NCBI RefSeq assembly: GCF_902804485.1
Contig: NZ_CADCST010000119.1
Span: 1-63,697 of the forward strand
Source: Flavobacterium collinsii
GTDB taxonomy: Bacteria > Bacteroidota > Bacteroidia > Flavobacteriales > Flavobacteriaceae
Reading direction: 5' to 3'
DNA length: 63,697 nt
Of this stretch, positions 25,664 to 34,306 are shown piece after piece. The translations under genes were made by a program, and so were the position numbers. The notes under the pieces are model-generated. The model did not search any database. It was given only the letters and a program-made list of their open reading frames with translations, and had not been told where the DNA came from. How positions within the stretch are numbered: the stretch's first letter is position 1; the number at the start of each line of letters is the position of its first letter.

Positions 25664-25824
25664 AGAGAATAGAGTCAAGAACAAAGAGAGTAGACTTCTT
25701 GTCTGGTTTGTAATTTTAGTATTCTTACTTCTATTCTCTTTGTTCTATTCTCTTTGTTCTATTCTCTTTGTTCTATTCTCTTGATTCTATTCTCTTGATT
25801 CTATTCTCTTGATTCTATTCTCTT
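25664..25824. repeat. 14-bp tandem repeat with inverted arm, hisD-hisC spacer
   Basis: Six 14-bp units plus 10 nt (25731-25824): three CTATTCTCTTTGTT then three CTATTCTCTTGATT and a partial. At 25664-25694 the complement appears (AGAACAAAGAGAGTAG, 15 of 16 matched), so the tract can fold back. The last partial unit forms the hisD stop codon and its final Arg-Glu codons. The unit is a variant of the leuA-leuB repeat at 13821-13876. Confidence 0.88.
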
Positions 25825-27107
25825 CCCTCCAAACTCTTTAATCTCAATGTCACTGCATTCTTATGTGCTTGTAACCCTTCGGCTTCAGCCATAATTTCGA
25901 TCGCACTGCCAATGTTTTGAATTCCTTTTTCGGAGATTTTCTGAAAAGTCATTGCTTTCATGAAACTATCCAGATTTACTCCGCTGTAATTTTTAGCGTA
26001 GCCATTTGTCGGCAAGGTGTGATTAGTCCCGGATGCATAATCGCCCGCACTTTCAGGAGTATAATTCCCAATAAAAACAGAACCTGCATTTACAATTCCG
26101 TTGCAATAGAAATCATCGTATTCTGAACAGATTATAAAGTGTTCTGGCCCGTATTCGTTGATTAGATCCAAAGCAATCTGATCGTTTTCTACATAAATTA
26201 GTTTTGAATTTTCAATGGCTTTTTTGGCAATCGCTTTTCGCGGAAGTTCTTCAATCTGAATTTGTACTTCCTTTTCAACCGCTTCAATTAGTTTTTTAGA
26301 AGTCGAAACTAGAATTACCTGACTGTCAGTTCCGTGCTCTGCTTGTGATAGTAAATCTGAAGCTACAAAGGCAGGAACGGCGGTATCATCGGCAACTACA
26401 AGTAATTCTGAAGGTCCTGCCGGCATATCGATTGCTACTCCAAACTGAGTAGCGAGTTGTTTTGCCACGGTTACAAATTGATTTCCGGGTCCAAAGATTT
26501 TATATACTTTCGGAATTGATTTTGTTCCGAATGTCATTCCGGCAATGGCCTGGATTCCGCCAACTTTCAATATTTTGGTTACGCCGCATAAATTAGCTGC
26601 GTATAAAATAGCGGGATTTATTTTCCCTGATTTGTCTGGTGGAGAACATAGTACAATTTCTTTGCAGCCTGCAATTTCAGCTGGAACTGCCAACATTAAA
26701 ACGGTTGAAAATAAAGGAGCTGTTCCGCCCGGAATGTATAAGCCAATTTTCTGAATAGGTCTTTTCTCCTGCCAACAGTTTACTCCTTCTGTGGTCTCGA
26801 TTAGAATTTTCTCTGTTTTTTGAGCGGTATGAAACTTATAAATATTTTCTTTTGCTAATTGAACAGCTAATTTTAATTCATTAGATACCGAATTAACGGC
26901 TTCCTCAATTTCTTCTGGTGAAACTTCGTAGTTATCTAAAGCAATTCCGTCAAAAATTGAAGTGTATTTTGCTACGGCTTCGTCCCCTTTTTTCTGTACT
27001 TCTTTAAAGATTTCTTTAACTGTAACTTCGATATCATCGATCGTTTTAGTTGGTCTTTTTAGTATTTCTGACCAGGTGTCTGGTTTTGGATTGTTTATTT
27101 TATTCAT
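25815..27107 (-). CDS. hisD: histidinol dehydrogenase
   Basis: Zn2+-dependent NAD+ oxidoreductase for the last two steps of histidine synthesis, 430 residues. It has the GPGNQFVTVAKQLATQ stretch, the zinc and catalytic region LLSQAEHGTDSQVILV, and GPEHFIIC with the catalytic Glu-His pair. The C-terminus ends GRE, the last two codons and stop being supplied by the 14-bp spacer repeat, which suggests that the repeat has grown into or replaced the original end. Confidence 0.97.
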   Translation of the reverse strand: MNKINNPKPDTWSEILKRPTKTIDDIEVTVKEIFKEVQKKGDEAVAKYTSIFDGIALDNYEVSPEEIEEAVNSVSNELKLAVQLAKENIYKFHTAQKTEKILIETTEGVNCWQEKRPIQKIGLYIPGGTAPLFSTVLMLAVPAEIAGCKEIVLCSPPDKSGKINPAILYAANLCGVTKILKVGGIQAIAGMTFGTKSIPKVYKIFGPGNQFVTVAKQLATQFGVAIDMPAGPSELLVVADDTAVPAFVASDLLSQAEHGTDSQVILVSTSKKLIEAVEKEVQIQIEELPRKAIAKKAIENSKLIYVENDQIALDLINEYGPEHFIICSEYDDFYCNGIVNAGSVFIGNYTPESAGDYASGTNHTLPTNGYAKNYSGVNLDSFMKAMTFQKISEKGIQNIGSAIEIMAEAEGLQAHKNAVTLRLKSLEGRE

Positions 27108-27114
27108 TTTTTTT

Positions 27115-27205
27115 AATGCTTTAGGCTTTAAGCTTTAGGCTATAAGCAGTTTTGTTTTTTCTTTAATCTGTCAGCATATAGCTTAAAGCTTATTGCTTAC
27201 AGCGC
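27115..27205. repeat. self-complementary hisG-hisD spacer (GCTTTAAGC words)
   Basis: Arms 27125-27144 and 27177-27196 pair at 17 of 20 positions; both are built from GCTTTA/TAAAGC/GCTATA words. The arm nearest hisG ends about 20 nt before the hisG stop codon region. The same words recur in the hisB-hisH spacer. Confidence 0.75.
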
Positions 27206-27215
27206 ACGAAGTGCA

Positions 27216-28073
27216 TTAAAGAACCATTTTTTCGATTGGGCAAACTAAAATTCCTTCGGCTCCGGCATCTTTTAATTTGTCAATTACATCCCAAAAGGTA
27301 TCTTTGTCAATTACCGAATGAACACTACTCCATCCTTCCTGAGCCAATGGCAGGACGGTAAGGCTTCGAAGAACAGGCAGGATTTTTCCAATTTCTTCAA
27401 TTTTTTCGTTTGGAACGTTCATCAGTATGTATTTTGAATTACGTGCTCTTAAAACGGACTGGATTCTAAATTTTAAGGTGTCAATGTGTTTTTGAATCTC
27501 TGGAGATACTTTTGGAGAAACTGCTAAAACCGCTTCACTTTTCAGAATTACTTCGACCTCTTTCAGGTTGTTTTTGAATAAAGTGCTTCCACTGGATACG
27601 ATATCTACAATGGCATCGGCTAGTCCTATATTGGGAGCAATTTCGACAGAACCTGAAATCTGGTGAATATCAACTGTTAATCCAAAAGAGTTAAAATACT
27701 CATTAACGGTATTGGGATAAGAGGTCGCTACACGCAAACCAGCCAAATCTTTTATGGAGTTATATTCAAAGGCTTTAGGGACAGCTACAGATACTTTGCA
27801 TTTAGAGAATCCGAGTTTTTGAATGACTTCGATGTGCTTGGCTTTTTCAACTAGCAAATTATCACCAACTATAGCCAAATCTACAACTCCATCAATCAGA
27901 TATTGTGGAATGTCTGAATTTCTAAGGTATAAAACTTCTAAGGGAAAATTAGAAGCTTCGGCTTTTAACTGATCATTGCCATTGTTGATCGAAATACCAC
28001 AATCTTTAAGGATTTGAATGCTGTCTTCGTTTAAGCGACCTGATTTTTGAATTGCAATTTTTAATGTACTCAT
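27216..28073 (-). CDS. hisG: ATP phosphoribosyltransferase (long form)
   Basis: First and feedback-regulated step of histidine synthesis. At 285 residues it is the long, HisZ-independent form: periplasmic-binding-like catalytic lobes (SGRLNEDSIQIL at the start; the PRPP loop DAIVDIVSSGSTLFKNNL) and a C-terminal ACT-like regulatory domain of about 75 residues for histidine binding. First gene of the operon, behind a His leader peptide and attenuator. Confidence 0.96.
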   Translation of the reverse strand: MSTLKIAIQKSGRLNEDSIQILKDCGISINNGNDQLKAEASNFPLEVLYLRNSDIPQYLIDGVVDLAIVGDNLLVEKAKHIEVIQKLGFSKCKVSVAVPKAFEYNSIKDLAGLRVATSYPNTVNEYFNSFGLTVDIHQISGSVEIAPNIGLADAIVDIVSSGSTLFKNNLKEVEVILKSEAVLAVSPKVSPEIQKHIDTLKFRIQSVLRARNSKYILMNVPNEKIEEIGKILPVLRSLTVLPLAQEGWSSVHSVIDKDTFWDVIDKLKDAGAEGILVCPIEKMVL

Positions 28074-28122
28074 TTTTTAGTTTTTTTGTTAAATTAATAG
28101 TCTGAGTACAAAGAAGTGGTAT

Positions 28123-28156
28123 AAAAAAACCCGTTTGATGTACTCAAACGGGTTTT
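28123..28156 (-). terminator. his attenuator terminator
   Basis: A 13-bp stem (28126-28138 with 28144-28156, AAAACCCGTTTGA/TCAAACGGGTTTT), 5-nt loop, with seven U on the minus strand. It lies 27 nt behind the leader-peptide stop codon and 50 nt before hisG. The competing antiterminator pairs CUCAGGCG of the leader (28193-28200) with CGUUUGAG in the 5' arm (28143-28150), eight pairs including two G-U. Confidence 0.92.
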
Positions 28157-28183
28157 AAAATATGATGATTTACACGCATACCA

Positions 28184-28243
28184 TTAACACATCGCCTGAG
28201 AGCAATAATGAAAATGATGATGATGTAATTGAATAGAAATCAT
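28184..28243 (-). CDS. hisL: his operon leader peptide (19 residues)
   Basis: MISIQLHHHHFHYCSQAMC, encoded from ATG 28243: five His codons in a six-codon window, all CAT. It lies 36 nt downstream of the his promoter -7 box and directly before the attenuator. Low charged His-tRNA would stall the ribosome in the His run and leave the following CUCAGGCG free to form the antiterminator; normal translation to the stop codon would cover it and allow termination. The codon run and structures are seen; the mechanism is inferred by analogy with enterobacterial his leaders. Confidence 0.93.
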   Translation of the reverse strand: MISIQLHHHHFHYCSQAMC

Positions 28244-28278
28244 GAGTTGTTTTGTTTTTTAATTCTTTGATTCGGTTG

Positions 28279-28310
28279 CAAATATAATAGTTATTTTCAT
28301 AAAAAAGCAA
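28279..28310 (-). promoter_or_regulatory. his operon promoter
   Basis: On the minus strand TTG (28308-28310), 21-nt spacer, TATATTTG (28279-28286). Full consensus match, 36 nt before the leader-peptide ATG. Confidence 0.82.
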
Positions 28311-28383
28311 TTTTTAATTTAACTTAACGATAGTTTATTGTTAAATAAATGTTCAGGCCTTGATTTTATTAGTTTTTCAAAAT

Positions 28384-29784
28384 TTACGATAACGTTTTCT
28401 TATTTTGATTGAAATACAAAATAACAGTTGTCCCCACTCCTATTTCGCTTTCAATTTTAAATTTAATATGGAGTAATTCTGTAACCCTTTTTACAATTGA
28501 AAGTCCTAATCCGGTTCCTTTAATTTCAGGGTGTTCTGTAGAGTTTGATCTGAAGAACGGACTAAAAATAGCGTCTAAATCCTGTTTTGCTATTCCGATT
28601 CCGTTATCCGAAATGCTGCAGACTATTTTTTCATTTTGTTCCGAAAGTAAAATGGTCACTTCTCCTCCACTATGCGAGTATTTGATCGCATTAGAGATAA
28701 TATTTCGAAGTATGGTAATGACTAAAAAGTTATCCGATTGTATGTAATAATCCTGAGCAACATCAAATTTGACTTTGATATTTTGGCTGTTAATTTTCTC
28801 TGAGTTTAATCTGAAAACGTCTAAAATGACTGAATTTAAGTATACCGGTTCCGTGCTGATGTCTTTTTTCTGATTTTCAAAACGAGCCATTAATAACAAC
28901 TGGTCTACAAGCATATTTAAATGGTCAACTTCTTTAATGCAATAGTTAATTTTATCTTCATATTCCTTGTTATCACGAGGTTTACGAATTAAAACCTCAA
29001 GTGTTCCTTTTATAACGGTAAGTGGTGTTCTTAGCTCATGAGAGGCATCGGAGGTAAACTCTTTTTCGCGCTCAATTGCATCTTCAATTCGGTTTAAAAG
29101 ATTGTTTATAGTTTTGGACAGCGTATACAGTTCGTCCTTCGTTTTAGGAAGGGCAATACGTGTTTTTAGATTGTCTTTTGTAATAACCTTCGAAGTATTA
29201 ATTATGGTGTTTATTGGTTTTATACTTCTTCCTGCAAAGAATCGGGCAATAAAAAACAATAATATTAAAATACCCAGAAAGGAGAGACACATGATGTCGA
29301 AGAGATTGTTCAGTACCATTTTAGAGTCGGCCAATGACATGGCTACAATTACATACCCTATTTTTTTGTCTTTAAGGTGAAGCGGAACTTGAATTTGTCT
29401 AATGGCATGATCTCCCATTTTAGTGTCAAACAGCTCAAAATCTTCCACAGAATCATTAAATTTGAGTGTTTGTGTTTTTAAGTTTGGTGCTTTTTCAATT
29501 ATTTTTTTGTTGAGATCCAGAAACTCTACAAACACAGGGTTTACATCTACAGTATTGTGCTCTCTTTCGTTCCATTCTTCCTCATCTATTAAAATTATTT
29601 TACCCTTAACCTCTTTGATTTCCTGGAGATGGTTTTGAATTTCAACTTTGATTTTTTCATCAATATGACTGTAAACGGTGTGTTTTACGATAGAATATAT
29701 AACAGAAAAAACGGCCAGGATTAATAGGCCGGTTGTAATGATATAGTTTAATGCAATTCTGTTTTTAAAAGAAAGCTGTGTCAT
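28384..29784 (-). CDS. sensor histidine kinase
   Basis: A 466-residue inner-membrane sensor. Transmembrane segments lie at about 12-32 and 160-185, enclosing a roughly 125-residue periplasmic sensor domain; then HAMP (about 185-235), HisKA with phospho-accepting His249 in SDASHELRTPLTVIKG, and HATPase with ISNAIKYSH (N box), DNGIGIA (G1) and GTGLGLSIV (G2). The start codon directly follows the TAA of the response-regulator gene, so the two are translationally coupled. Signal unknown; no target gene cluster is obvious nearby. Confidence 0.95.
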   Translation of the reverse strand: MTQLSFKNRIALNYIITTGLLILAVFSVIYSIVKHTVYSHIDEKIKVEIQNHLQEIKEVKGKIILIDEEEWNEREHNTVDVNPVFVEFLDLNKKIIEKAPNLKTQTLKFNDSVEDFELFDTKMGDHAIRQIQVPLHLKDKKIGYVIVAMSLADSKMVLNNLFDIMCLSFLGILILLFFIARFFAGRSIKPINTIINTSKVITKDNLKTRIALPKTKDELYTLSKTINNLLNRIEDAIEREKEFTSDASHELRTPLTVIKGTLEVLIRKPRDNKEYEDKINYCIKEVDHLNMLVDQLLLMARFENQKKDISTEPVYLNSVILDVFRLNSEKINSQNIKVKFDVAQDYYIQSDNFLVITILRNIISNAIKYSHSGGEVTILLSEQNEKIVCSISDNGIGIAKQDLDAIFSPFFRSNSTEHPEIKGTGLGLSIVKRVTELLHIKFKIESEIGVGTTVILYFNQNKKTLS

Positions 29785-30450
29785 TTATAGATCGTTTGCG
29801 ATATAGCCAATACCGCGAATTGTTTTAATATAATCTTCTTCAATTTTTAAGTTGAGTTTCTTTCTGATGGCGTTCATGAAAACATCAATTACGCCTGTGT
29901 CGTATTCAAAATTAATTTCCCAAACATCTTTTAGAATCTGATTTCGTGTACAGACTTTTCCTTTGTTCTGAATTAAATATTTTAGGAGTTCAAATTCTCT
30001 TTGAGTCAGGGCGATTTCTTCATTGTTTTTTAGGACAATATGTTTCAATAAATCGATTTTGATAGTGCCCAGAGTCAGGTTTTCCGGGCCTTTTTGATTT
30101 CTAAAGTGAACTTTAATGCGTTCCACCAGTTCTTCAAAGCTAAATGGTTTTTTGATGTAATCGTTGGCTCCGGCCTTTAAGCCTTCAATAGTTTCCTGAA
30201 CAGTATCTTTTGCTGTGAGGAAAATGATTGGAGTTTTCTGATCCTTAACTCTTATGGCTCTGCACAAATCTAATCCGTTAATTTTAGGCAGCATCCAATC
30301 TAATAAAATTAAATCAAACTGCTGGCTGTGTATCAATTCAAAACCTTTAGAGCCATCATTGGCTGTAGTAATTTGATATCCTTCTTCCTGCAGTCCTTGT
30401 TGCAAAAACTGAACAATGCCTAACTCATCTTCAACTATTAGAATGTGCAT
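29785..30450 (-). CDS. OmpR/PhoB-family response regulator
   Basis: A 221-residue DNA-binding regulator. Receiver domain with acidic pocket (VEDE), phospho-accepting Asp51 (LILLDWMLP), switch Thr in FLTAKD and Lys in IKKPFSF; winged-helix domain (about 125-221) with LTQREFELLKYLIQNKGKVCTR and the final IKTIRGIGYI. Upstream of, and coupled to, the histidine kinase gene. Confidence 0.96.
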   Translation of the reverse strand: MHILIVEDELGIVQFLQQGLQEEGYQITTANDGSKGFELIHSQQFDLILLDWMLPKINGLDLCRAIRVKDQKTPIIFLTAKDTVQETIEGLKAGANDYIKKPFSFEELVERIKVHFRNQKGPENLTLGTIKIDLLKHIVLKNNEEIALTQREFELLKYLIQNKGKVCTRNQILKDVWEINFEYDTGVIDVFMNAIRKKLNLKIEEDYIKTIRGIGYIANDL

Positions 30451-30787
30451 TTTACTGATGTCTTTAAGATTAAACTATGAATTTTTAAGCTCAAAGATAA
30501 AACTTTTGTAGTCAGAATAGGTTTAATACCATGAGAATAGCGGAAAAAAGTTAGGCTTAAGGAAACTTTAAGTTAACACTAAGTAAGGCAAAAGGATAAC
30601 TTTATTCTGAATTAAGCTATTGCCATTATTTTTGCCTCAATAAGGAGCAAGATTTCCATATTATGCGTTAAAACATGTCGATTATTAGTTATGAATGAGA
30701 AAAAGTGTGTTATTTTTGTTAATTTTATAATCTTGCAAATGATTTACCTTTTAAAATTAATAATTATCTGAATAAAAAAAAGAATAA
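30451..30787. other. divergent promoter region
   Basis: No gene. It holds -7-type boxes for both directions: TATCTTTG on the minus strand (30492-30499, 42 nt upstream of the response-regulator gene) and two TATTTTTG on the plus strand (30627-30634 and 30711-30718) upstream of the LTA-synthase-like gene. None has a clear TTG at the right distance. Confidence 0.5.
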
Positions 30788-32878
30788 ATGACCCTTTTAA
30801 AAAAGTTTTCCCCATTCTACAACCTCGCTCTGTTTTATTTTATTATTAGCTTTCTGTTAAGAATTGTTTTATTCTTTCATCCTATAACACAAAGTTCATT
30901 TACTATTATAGAGAGTTTAAAAATCTTTGTCTTAGGACTTGTTTCTGATTTTTTTGTTTTTGTTGTCGCCAGTGTTTTTTTATGGTTGTATTTAATTTTT
31001 ATATCAAACTCTAAATACAACAAACCCTCTGGTTATATTATTTTAGGAGTTTTTGCTACTTTGTTTGTTTATGTGGCTTCAGGAAAAAGTATTTTTGACG
31101 AATACGGCGGTGCATTGCCTCTAATTGTTCTGATTTTTATCGGAATTAAGATGGTACTTTTTTCACTTTTACTGTTTCTTCCTAAACTAAGAGCTAAAAT
31201 TAGATATTGGTTATTTGCATTTGTGATATTCTTATATGTTTTATTAATTCTGCAAAACGGATTAAGTGAGTATTTCTTTTGGAACGAATTTGGTGTAAAG
31301 TATAATTTTATTGCGGTAAATTATTTAATTTATACCAATGAGGTTATTGGTAACATCATGGAGTCCTACCCTGTTATTCCATTGTTTTCCGCTTTATTTT
31401 TAGTAACGGGAATTGTAACTTACTTTATTATTAAAAGATCGAGAAACTATATTGATGCTATTCCAACCATAAGTGAAAAAGTAAAGATTAGTCTTGTGTA
31501 TCTTAGTTTATTTGCTGTTTCTTTAATAGCTATCCCTACAATAGCAAAATCTGAAAATTCAAAGAATGTGTTTGTCAACGAATTACAGGCAAACGGCATC
31601 TACAAGTTCTTCCTGGCATTTCAGAATAGCAAACTGGATTATTTTACATTTTATAAAACGTTACCTAATGAGGAGGCTTTTGCAATTCTAAAGCAACAGT
31701 TTCCTGCTATTAAGGGACAATCTACTCAAAGAACCATTACCGGCGATTCTCTTGAAATTCATAAAAATGTGGTGCTTATTACTATTGAAAGCTATAGTGC
31801 CGATTTCATGAAAATGTATGGAAATGAGCAAAATATCACTCCCTTCTTAGACAGTCTGGCTCAAAAAAGCCTTCTTTTTACGAATTTGTATGCGACAGGG
31901 AACAGAACAGTTCGCGGACTGGAAGCTGTGACTTTATGTTTGCCTCCAACTGCAGGTGAAAGTGTGGTGAAAAGAGAAGATAACAAGAATAAATTTTCGA
32001 CCGGAGCTGTTTTCAAGCAAAAGGGATACAATGTGAAATACTTGTATGGTGGAGATGCTTTTTTTGATAATATGCAGGATTTCTTTTCCGGAAACGCTTA
32101 TGAGATCGTAGATAAATCTAGTTTTTCTCCAGAAGAAATTACTTTTTCAAATGTCTGGGGTGTTTGCGATGAAGACATGTATAACAAAGCGATAAAGGTG
32201 ATGAATGCTGAAGTAAAGGCGAATAGACCTTTCTTTAATCATATTATGACGGTAAGCAATCACAGGCCATTTACGTATCCGAATAATAAAATTGATATTC
32301 CAGGTGATGCCAAATCACGTGAAGGCGGTGTAAAATATACGGATTATTCGTTAAAAAGGTTCTTTGCAATGGCAAGCAAGCAATCTTGGTACAAAAATAC
32401 CATTTTTGTAATTGTAGCCGACCACTGTGCCTCAAGCGCAGGAAAAACTGAGCTTCCTTTAGATAAGTATAGAATTCCGGGGTTTATTTATGATCCGAAT
32501 AGAAAACCTCAAAAATACAATCAGTTAATGTCTCAGATCGATGTGATGCCTACTCTTTTTGGCTTATTGAATTTTAATTACGAAAGTAAGTTTTTTGGTC
32601 AGGATGTTTTAAAATCGGATTATAAACCTAGAGCATTTATTGCCACCTATCAGGACATGGGTCTAATTAAAGACAATGTTCTGACGATTTTGTCACCTAA
32701 GCAGCAGGTAAAACAATTTAATGTGCAAATTAATTCTAAACCGGGTATTGCTCCTGAATTTCAAATTGATTACAACGAAACGCCGATGAAAACGGAGAGA
32801 CCTGATCTTGTAAAAGAAACCATTTCTTTTTATCAAACAGCTTCTTATATGCTTAAAGAGAAGAAGTATCAGCGTTAG
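30788..32878 (+). CDS. LTA synthase / sulfatase-family membrane phosphotransferase
   Basis: A 696-residue inner-membrane enzyme. The N-terminal third has about five transmembrane segments (between residues 10 and 250). The remainder is an extracytoplasmic alkaline-phosphatase-superfamily domain with VVLITIESYSADFM (metal ligand Glu), the likely nucleophile Thr in GNRTVRGLEA, and the metal ligands in VIVADHC. Gram-negative relatives transfer glycerol-phosphate or phosphoethanolamine to glycans or lipids; the substrate here cannot be told. Monocistronic, convergent with the S1/P1 nuclease gene. Confidence 0.9.
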   Translation: MTLLKKFSPFYNLALFYFIISFLLRIVLFFHPITQSSFTIIESLKIFVLGLVSDFFVFVVASVFLWLYLIFISNSKYNKPSGYIILGVFATLFVYVASGKSIFDEYGGALPLIVLIFIGIKMVLFSLLLFLPKLRAKIRYWLFAFVIFLYVLLILQNGLSEYFFWNEFGVKYNFIAVNYLIYTNEVIGNIMESYPVIPLFSALFLVTGIVTYFIIKRSRNYIDAIPTISEKVKISLVYLSLFAVSLIAIPTIAKSENSKNVFVNELQANGIYKFFLAFQNSKLDYFTFYKTLPNEEAFAILKQQFPAIKGQSTQRTITGDSLEIHKNVVLITIESYSADFMKMYGNEQNITPFLDSLAQKSLLFTNLYATGNRTVRGLEAVTLCLPPTAGESVVKREDNKNKFSTGAVFKQKGYNVKYLYGGDAFFDNMQDFFSGNAYEIVDKSSFSPEEITFSNVWGVCDEDMYNKAIKVMNAEVKANRPFFNHIMTVSNHRPFTYPNNKIDIPGDAKSREGGVKYTDYSLKRFFAMASKQSWYKNTIFVIVADHCASSAGKTELPLDKYRIPGFIYDPNRKPQKYNQLMSQIDVMPTLFGLLNFNYESKFFGQDVLKSDYKPRAFIATYQDMGLIKDNVLTILSPKQQVKQFNVQINSKPGIAPEFQIDYNETPMKTERPDLVKETISFYQTASYMLKEKKYQR

Positions 32879-32884
32879 TCTCCA

Positions 32885-33122
32885 GTCTCAGTATTCAGTC
32901 TCAGTATTCACTCTCAGTCGCAGTATTCAGTTGTGCTCACAGTTGAATGCTGCTTACTATTGTGGTATTGATCGCAGATGAAGTCTAAAATAAAATTAAG
33001 TAAGAAATATTGCAAAAAAACAGCCTCAGATTCATTAGAATTTGAGGCTGTTCTCATTATAATAATTAGCTATAATCTGTAAACTAAACACAGTACAGAG
33101 ACTGCGACTGAGACTGAATACT
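32885..33122. repeat. CAGTCTCAGTATT word repeat with distant inverted arm
   Basis: Tandem words CAGTCTCAGTATT fill 32883-32930. About 200 nt further, 33092-33122 carries the complement. Segments 32890-32905 and 33107-33122 match as a perfect 16-bp inverted repeat that encloses the terminator at 33014-33054. Each arm lies close behind the stop codon of one of the two convergent genes. Confidence 0.85.
33014..33054. terminator. terminator between convergent genes
   Basis: A 15-bp stem with one G-U (33019-33033 with 33038-33052) and a 4-nt loop. On the minus strand it is followed by seven T, so it mainly terminates the S1/P1 nuclease transcript, but it may work both ways. Confidence 0.85.
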
Positions 33123-33137
33123 TATATAGTAAACTAT

Positions 33138-34136
33138 TTAATCATTCTGATTTTTCATTCCAAATAAGTTTCCTTGTTGAAATAATCTGGCGTCATCTTT
33201 TAAGGCTTGATTATTTCTTTGTGTCAGCTCAAATGCATCTAAGTCACTTAAATCAGGTTTTCCTGCATTTACCCAAGCTGTATACCAAAAACTTGCTGTT
33301 GCTGCAATGGCTTTTTTCATTTGATTCTCCACCATTCCGTTTAATTCTTTGTGCAGTTTTTTAGCATATTCGTCAGAGAAAACAGCTGTATTGTATTTGC
33401 TCTTTAGTACTTTCCCTTCAGCATCCATTTTAAAAGTCTCATTTTCCGGAGTTGTCGTTCTTAGCTTTTTATCTACATCCAGCAAAGGCTGAACTAAACT
33501 GTGAGTATCATTAATCATATCCCAAGTTGCTTTGTGGACATCCTCATAGTACTGCGCTTGCGGAACGTTTAGTCTGTAGTTTTTAACAAATAATTCAGGA
33601 AGTCTGCTTTCCCAAAGAGAGTGAATTCCCTTTTGGTCGCTCAATTGTCCGTCATGATTTGAAGAAGTATGCAATGGCATGTGTGCATCACCAACGTAAT
33701 GACCTAAATCTGCTGCTAAAAACAAGATTTCAGCTCTATTCTTCTCTTTAAAAGCTTTCGTCAATTTTACCATCATCTCTTCGATATACCAAGGCAGGAT
33801 TCCGTTCTCGTTTAAGAATTTGGCATCGTACTTTTGCTTTGCTGCTTCTAAAGTCTGTGGGAAATCTGCTGGGTTACCAAAACTTTCCATGTCAAAATAG
33901 TGTCTTGGATTTTCGTCTTTATAATTTAAGGCATATTTTCTAATGTCTGGTACAGAAGCTTCTTGTGTAATAAAATCTATATGATTATAGAAGAATACCT
34001 GAAGCGGGTGTGGTAAAGCCATAACTGCGGCTTTATTAATGCGTTCGTGACCAACCACTCCCCAGGATAATGTCAAAAAACCAATTGCTAATGCGAATAA
34101 TGCAATTAGTCTTGGTTTCATTTTTAAGTTTTTCAT
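33138..34136 (-). CDS. S1/P1-type zinc nuclease (secreted)
   Basis: A 332-residue exported enzyme of the S1/P1 nuclease / zinc-dependent phospholipase C fold. After a signal peptide the mature part begins with the Trp-containing WGVVGHERINKAAV, where the N-terminal Trp and His are zinc ligands in this family. Further ligands are seen in LGHYVGDAHMPLHTSSNHDGQ. Expected to cleave single-stranded DNA or RNA and 3'-nucleotides in the periplasm or medium. Monocistronic with a strong consensus promoter. Confidence 0.93.
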   Translation of the reverse strand: MKNLKMKPRLIALFALAIGFLTLSWGVVGHERINKAAVMALPHPLQVFFYNHIDFITQEASVPDIRKYALNYKDENPRHYFDMESFGNPADFPQTLEAAKQKYDAKFLNENGILPWYIEEMMVKLTKAFKEKNRAEILFLAADLGHYVGDAHMPLHTSSNHDGQLSDQKGIHSLWESRLPELFVKNYRLNVPQAQYYEDVHKATWDMINDTHSLVQPLLDVDKKLRTTTPENETFKMDAEGKVLKSKYNTAVFSDEYAKKLHKELNGMVENQMKKAIAATASFWYTAWVNAGKPDLSDLDAFELTQRNNQALKDDARLFQQGNLFGMKNQND

Positions 34137-34156
34137 TTTTATTTTTGTTAGAGGTG

Positions 34157-34185
34157 CAAATTTATTTTATTTATGTACATTTCAA
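34157..34185 (-). promoter_or_regulatory. S1/P1 nuclease promoter
   Basis: On the minus strand TTG (34183-34185), 18-nt spacer, TAAATTTG (34157-34164), ending 20 nt before the start codon. Full consensus match. Confidence 0.8.
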
Positions 34186-34306
34186 AGTGAATAATCGTAA
34201 AGATTGCAAAATTAACTTCATTTATTTTTTTTTGAATCCGAAGTAATTGAAATTCAAATTAAAAGTTTCTTCGTAAATTCGTTACTTTTTATCAAAATCT
34301 AAAAAT

